Shown piece after piece: positions 61,447-64,000 of a stretch of DNA of 64,000 bases. Within the stretch, counting starts at the first letter, position 1. Each line of letters starts with the position of its first letter. Source of the stretch: Halomicroarcula saliterrae (lineage in GTDB: Archaea; Halobacteriota; Halobacteria; Halobacteriales; Haloarculaceae); NCBI RefSeq assembly GCF_031624395.1, contig NZ_JAMQON010000009.1, forward strand, positions 1 through 64,000, given 5' to 3'. Made by a program: the position numbers and the translations under genes. The notes below the pieces were generated by a model. That model was not told the origin of the DNA. It did not search any database and saw only the letters and a program-made list of their open reading frames with translations.

Positions 61447-62287
61447 TATTGGCGTCGTCTTCGATTTCGACGATACGCTGGCCCCGGACTCCACGACGTT
61501 CTTGCTCGAGGAGTACGATATCGATGCGACGACGTTCTGGCACGAGCAGTTTCCGGCCCGGGTCCAAGACGGGTACGATCCGACAGTCGCGTATCTCACG
61601 CTGTTGCTCGAACAGATCGGAGCCGAAAAGCCAATGGGTGCGGTGACGCCCGCTGATCTGGAACGGTGTGCGACAGCGCTGGAGAAGAACCTCTATCCGG
61701 GTGTCCCGGATATCTTCGACGCGCTCGATGCAATCGTGGCAGAGTATGATGGTGTCGGAATCGAGTATTTCGTGGTCTCGGAAGGGATCGAGTCACTCAT
61801 CAGTGGCTCCATCATCTCAGACCACTGCAGCGAGATCTATGCCTCGCGACTTGCCACTGATGACTCGGATGTGTTTTCGGGTATCAAACGGCCGATTTCA
61901 TTCACCGACAAGACACGGTATCTCTACGAGATCAACAAAGGCATTTCAGCCAGTGCGGCCCGTGAGAACCCATACGCGGTCAACGAAGCAATCGACGATG
62001 AGGACCGACAAATCCCGTTCGAACAGATGATCTATATTGGCGACGGGATCACCGACATTCCCTGTTTCTCATTAATTCAAGACCGTGGGGGCCGTGTCTT
62101 CGGTGTCGATAAACCTGATACCACGTCGGCGAAGCAACAGGCAATCCTCGACTTGGGGTCGCCACAGCGTGCTGGGAACCTCAATTCGCCCGATTACACC
62201 GCAGATGGGCAACTCGGCTCGCTGTTGCGCCTGGCTGTCGAGAGTCTCTGTACCGACAGTACGATCAATCGCTTGGAAGCACTCTAA
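61436..62287 (+). CDS. HAD-family phosphatase (283 aa)
   Basis: HAD motif I GVVFDFDDTLAPD (catalytic DxD), motif II FVVSEGIES, motif III Lys in FTDKTRYLYEINKG, and motif IV IYIGDGITDIPCF. Cap region between. Cytoplasmic phosphohydrolase of unknown substrate; commonly paired with a winged-helix gene in haloarchaea. Co-translated with the regulator upstream. Confidence 0.88.
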   Translation: MTSDIGVVFDFDDTLAPDSTTFLLEEYDIDATTFWHEQFPARVQDGYDPTVAYLTLLLEQIGAEKPMGAVTPADLERCATALEKNLYPGVPDIFDALDAIVAEYDGVGIEYFVVSEGIESLISGSIISDHCSEIYASRLATDDSDVFSGIKRPISFTDKTRYLYEINKGISASAARENPYAVNEAIDDEDRQIPFEQMIYIGDGITDIPCFSLIQDRGGRVFGVDKPDTTSAKQQAILDLGSPQRAGNLNSPDYTADGQLGSLLRLAVESLCTDSTINRLEAL

Positions 62288-62348
62288 TAATCTCTCTCAC
62301 ATCCCGATACCGTAACGAACGTGCAGTTCGCATCTCTCGCTCCAGGCC

Positions 62349-62675
62349 ATGAGTCCACCGACCGATGCCGAAGTGGAGTCGTACGCACCATACACCGCGT
62401 TAACCGAGCTTCTGGGCACGCATCCGAAAGTAAAGATCCTCGCGGTTCTGCTGAGTGAGGGCCGTGATATCAACATCAGCCAAATCGCCGAGCAGGCCGG
62501 TATGAGCCGCAGCACGGTCTACGACCATATCGAAGACCTCCAAGCGCTAGAGGTCGTAGAACAGACCCGGAAGATCAGTGGCAGCCCACTGTACCAGATC
62601 AACAAGGACAGCGATGTCGCTGAACAGCTGCACAAGCTCGAGTGGACCCTGATCGATTCCGTCGCCAGTGAGTGA
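62349..62675 (+). CDS. ArsR-like winged-helix protein (108 aa)
   Basis: ALTELLGTHPKVKILAVLLSEGRDINISQIAEQAGMSRSTVYDHIEDLQALEVVEQ is a clear winged helix, with NKDSDVAEQLHKLEWTLID as the dimer helix. A single small gene after the HAD gene (61 bp). Confidence 0.8.
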   Translation: MSPPTDAEVESYAPYTALTELLGTHPKVKILAVLLSEGRDINISQIAEQAGMSRSTVYDHIEDLQALEVVEQTRKISGSPLYQINKDSDVAEQLHKLEWTLIDSVASE

Positions 62676-62872
62676 ACGTCGGGTATAGTGATGGGTGTTA
62701 GCAGTCACTGGGGGGCAGCCAACCCTGGCGTGCCCACAGTCGATATCGAGTGACGCTTGATGACGGAGCGCTGCGTCGGCTCCGCCGCCGACGGTCCACC
62801 GTGCTCGCGTCGCTGCGCGCGGTCCGTACCACAACCTACGAGTGAAGTCTTTCGACAACGGATACAGTGTCC
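62676..62872. other. Intergenic region
   Basis: No gene recognised in this 197-bp gap; it holds the promoter region of the DUF6884 gene. Confidence 0.5.
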
Positions 62873-63301
62873 ATGTCACGTGAAATTGGGCTCGTCAGCT
62901 GTGTCAAGACCAAACAGAACCAGCCAGCCCCACCGAAGGCCCTCTACACCTCGTCGTATTTCGAAAAGATGCGGGCCTACGCCGAGCAATATCACGACGA
63001 GTGGTGGATCCTCTCGGCGAAACATGGTCTGCTGGCCCCCGACGGGCCGCCAATCGAACCGTACGACGAGACGCTGTCAGGCGCGCCGGTCGCACGCAAG
63101 CGTGAGTGGGCCGAACAGGTAGCAGAGCAGCTGGCCGAGCAAGGGCTCCTCTCGGAGGACGTGACGCTCGTTATCCATGCTGGCCAGGACTACTACGGAG
63201 AACTCCTCGGTTATATCGAGGACAGCGACGTGACGGTCGAGATCCCGACCGAGGGGTTAGCAATCGGCGAGACACAGGCATGGTACAACGACTGGCTGTG
63301 A
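62873..63301 (+). CDS. DUF6884 (YaaA-related style) protein (142 aa)
   Basis: REIGLVSCVKTKQNQPAPPKALYTSSYFEKMRAYAEQYHDEWWILSAKHGLLAPDGPPIEPYDETL is the N-terminal family signature (SCxKxK ... LSAKHGLL ... YD). Function of the family is not established. ATG 62873 is chosen over a GTG two codons upstream. Confidence 0.8.
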   Translation: MSREIGLVSCVKTKQNQPAPPKALYTSSYFEKMRAYAEQYHDEWWILSAKHGLLAPDGPPIEPYDETLSGAPVARKREWAEQVAEQLAEQGLLSEDVTLVIHAGQDYYGELLGYIEDSDVTVEIPTEGLAIGETQAWYNDWL

Positions 63302-63428
63302 GCAACATACGATCGCATAGAACACGCAGCCGCTGCTAGATGTGCCAGAGCCTGGCAGATACAAGGCGTATATCGGTCACCAGCTCAGCATACGAGGTCA
63401 CCGACGTGACTCTATCAGTACAAGGTGT

Positions 63429-63998
63429 CTATCGTTCATCCCAGGTAAGACTCTCAACAGTCGGAAATTCAGTTTTCGCGGTTTGTGGTGGATTGTAGTA
63501 TCGTGATTTGATCTTGTGGTATCCGAACTCCGACGGGATACGAGTACATGCGGCTGCCAGATTTTCGTCAGCCGTGTGGGTGATGAGACGAATCCGGGCG
63601 TTCCGCTCGAACAGTCGAACCGCTAATGCAACTACTGCCGCGTCTATCCAGTTATTCGTCTCTGGGTACTTGCTCTGCTGATTGAGAAATTCGTCCGCGA
63701 CGAACCGCGCTTGCTCAACCTGGCCAGCACTGGAATCGAATCCGTCAGATCGAGTGCCAGGGAGTGGTGTCGCCACGCGAAGCCAGCCATCTTCGATGGC
63801 CGCATCGAGATACGGGTTTGCCGGCGAGTCACCGGATCCAGTATCTGTCAGTTCATGATAAACCGCTGCCGGCACCCAGATCTCGGTCCCAGCTTCCGCA
63901 ACCGCACGCTGCAGCGATTCTAAGTCCGGGCTGGGATGTTTCCCCAGATTCCGAAACATCACGGTGTCCGCGATGTTTGCAGTATATCGCTTCGCCAT
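63429..63998 (-). CDS. PIN-like domain protein (189 aa)
   Basis: Acidic positions typical of PIN nucleases: NIADTVMFRNL (first Asp), WVPAAVYHELTD (Glu), NNWIDAAVVALAV (Asp), LITHTADENLAAAC (last Asp). A stand-alone ribonuclease, perhaps a toxin, with no antitoxin visible before the window ends. Only 2 nt separate the start from the edge. Confidence 0.65.
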   Translation of the reverse strand: MAKRYTANIADTVMFRNLGKHPSPDLESLQRAVAEAGTEIWVPAAVYHELTDTGSGDSPANPYLDAAIEDGWLRVATPLPGTRSDGFDSSAGQVEQARFVADEFLNQQSKYPETNNWIDAAVVALAVRLFERNARIRLITHTADENLAAACTRIPSEFGYHKIKSRYYNPPQTAKTEFPTVESLTWDER

Positions 63999-64000
63999 GA

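Noticed and set aside
1-64000. CRISPR array
   Set aside because: No run of regularly spaced repeats was seen. The inverted repeats are far apart, and the origin boxes are irregularly spaced and in both orientations.

Overview
The window reads as haloarchaeal accessory DNA (class Halobacteria). Nearly every convincing protein is strongly acidic and Asp/Glu-rich, initiation is by archaeal-type TATA promoters with leaderless or coupled starts, there is an Orc1/Cdc6 initiator beside G-rich origin boxes, and most genes belong to families known mainly from haloarchaeal plasmids and genomic islands. No rRNA, canonical tRNA or CRISPR array is present.

Layout. 1-1.8 kb: the 5' part of a heavy-metal P-type ATPase and a bacterio-opsin-activator-type regulator, looking like ordinary chromosomal or megaplasmid genes. 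2.1-3.1 kb: a short tyrosine recombinase with a frameshifted partner. 3.2-7.5 kb: a TumE-like toxin candidate with a divergent HVO_A0114-type regulator, small plasmid genes, and a ParA partition locus set among CTATAG repeats. 7.6-14.2 kb: a 1735-residue secreted calcium-binding protein ending in a PD-(D/E)xK nuclease domain, followed by an overlapping immunity-like gene (a polymorphic toxin pair), then a scar holding a second copy of the parA promoter region. 14.2-20 kb: an AbiE-like toxin-antitoxin pair, an ADP-ribosylglycohydrolase with an interrupted DUF429 gene, and small zinc proteins. 20-30 kb: a CARF-like regulator, a Tat-exported protein, a TIR-domain protein divergent from a membrane protein, and a nucleotidyltransferase toxin pseudogene with its intact regulator. 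30-33.4 kb: replication origin, orc1/cdc6, a broken RHH/RelE pair and a truncated second parA. 33.5-44 kb: a MazF-like pair, an operon of a Panacea-type protein, a PD-(D/E)xK protein and a TIM-barrel/TGT-like protein, and a CoiA-like nuclease. 44-50.6 kb: a complete type I restriction-modification operon with a metallopeptidase. 51-64 kb: winged-helix, Schlafen/AlbA_2, DUF7509, HAD, DUF6884 and PIN genes, and three 46-nt tRNA-like elements.

How it fits together. The origin, initiator, partition genes and recombinase indicate a plasmid or integrated plasmid. Its cargo is mostly conflict systems: restriction, toxin-antitoxin pairs, a TIR protein, a polymorphic toxin, and the Panacea operon. Many genes are decayed by single stops, frameshifts or deletions, as expected of an old island built by repeated recombination.

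The least explained structures are: (1) seven dispersed inverted repeats, TTAACCAAC...GTTGGTTAA, with perfect arms 30-32 bp apart and unrelated spacers; (2) the three tRNA minihelix-like elements at 56.3-57.5 kb; (3) the Panacea/nuclease/TGT-like operon at 36.0-38.3 kb. Family names rest on motifs read by eye; no database search was run.
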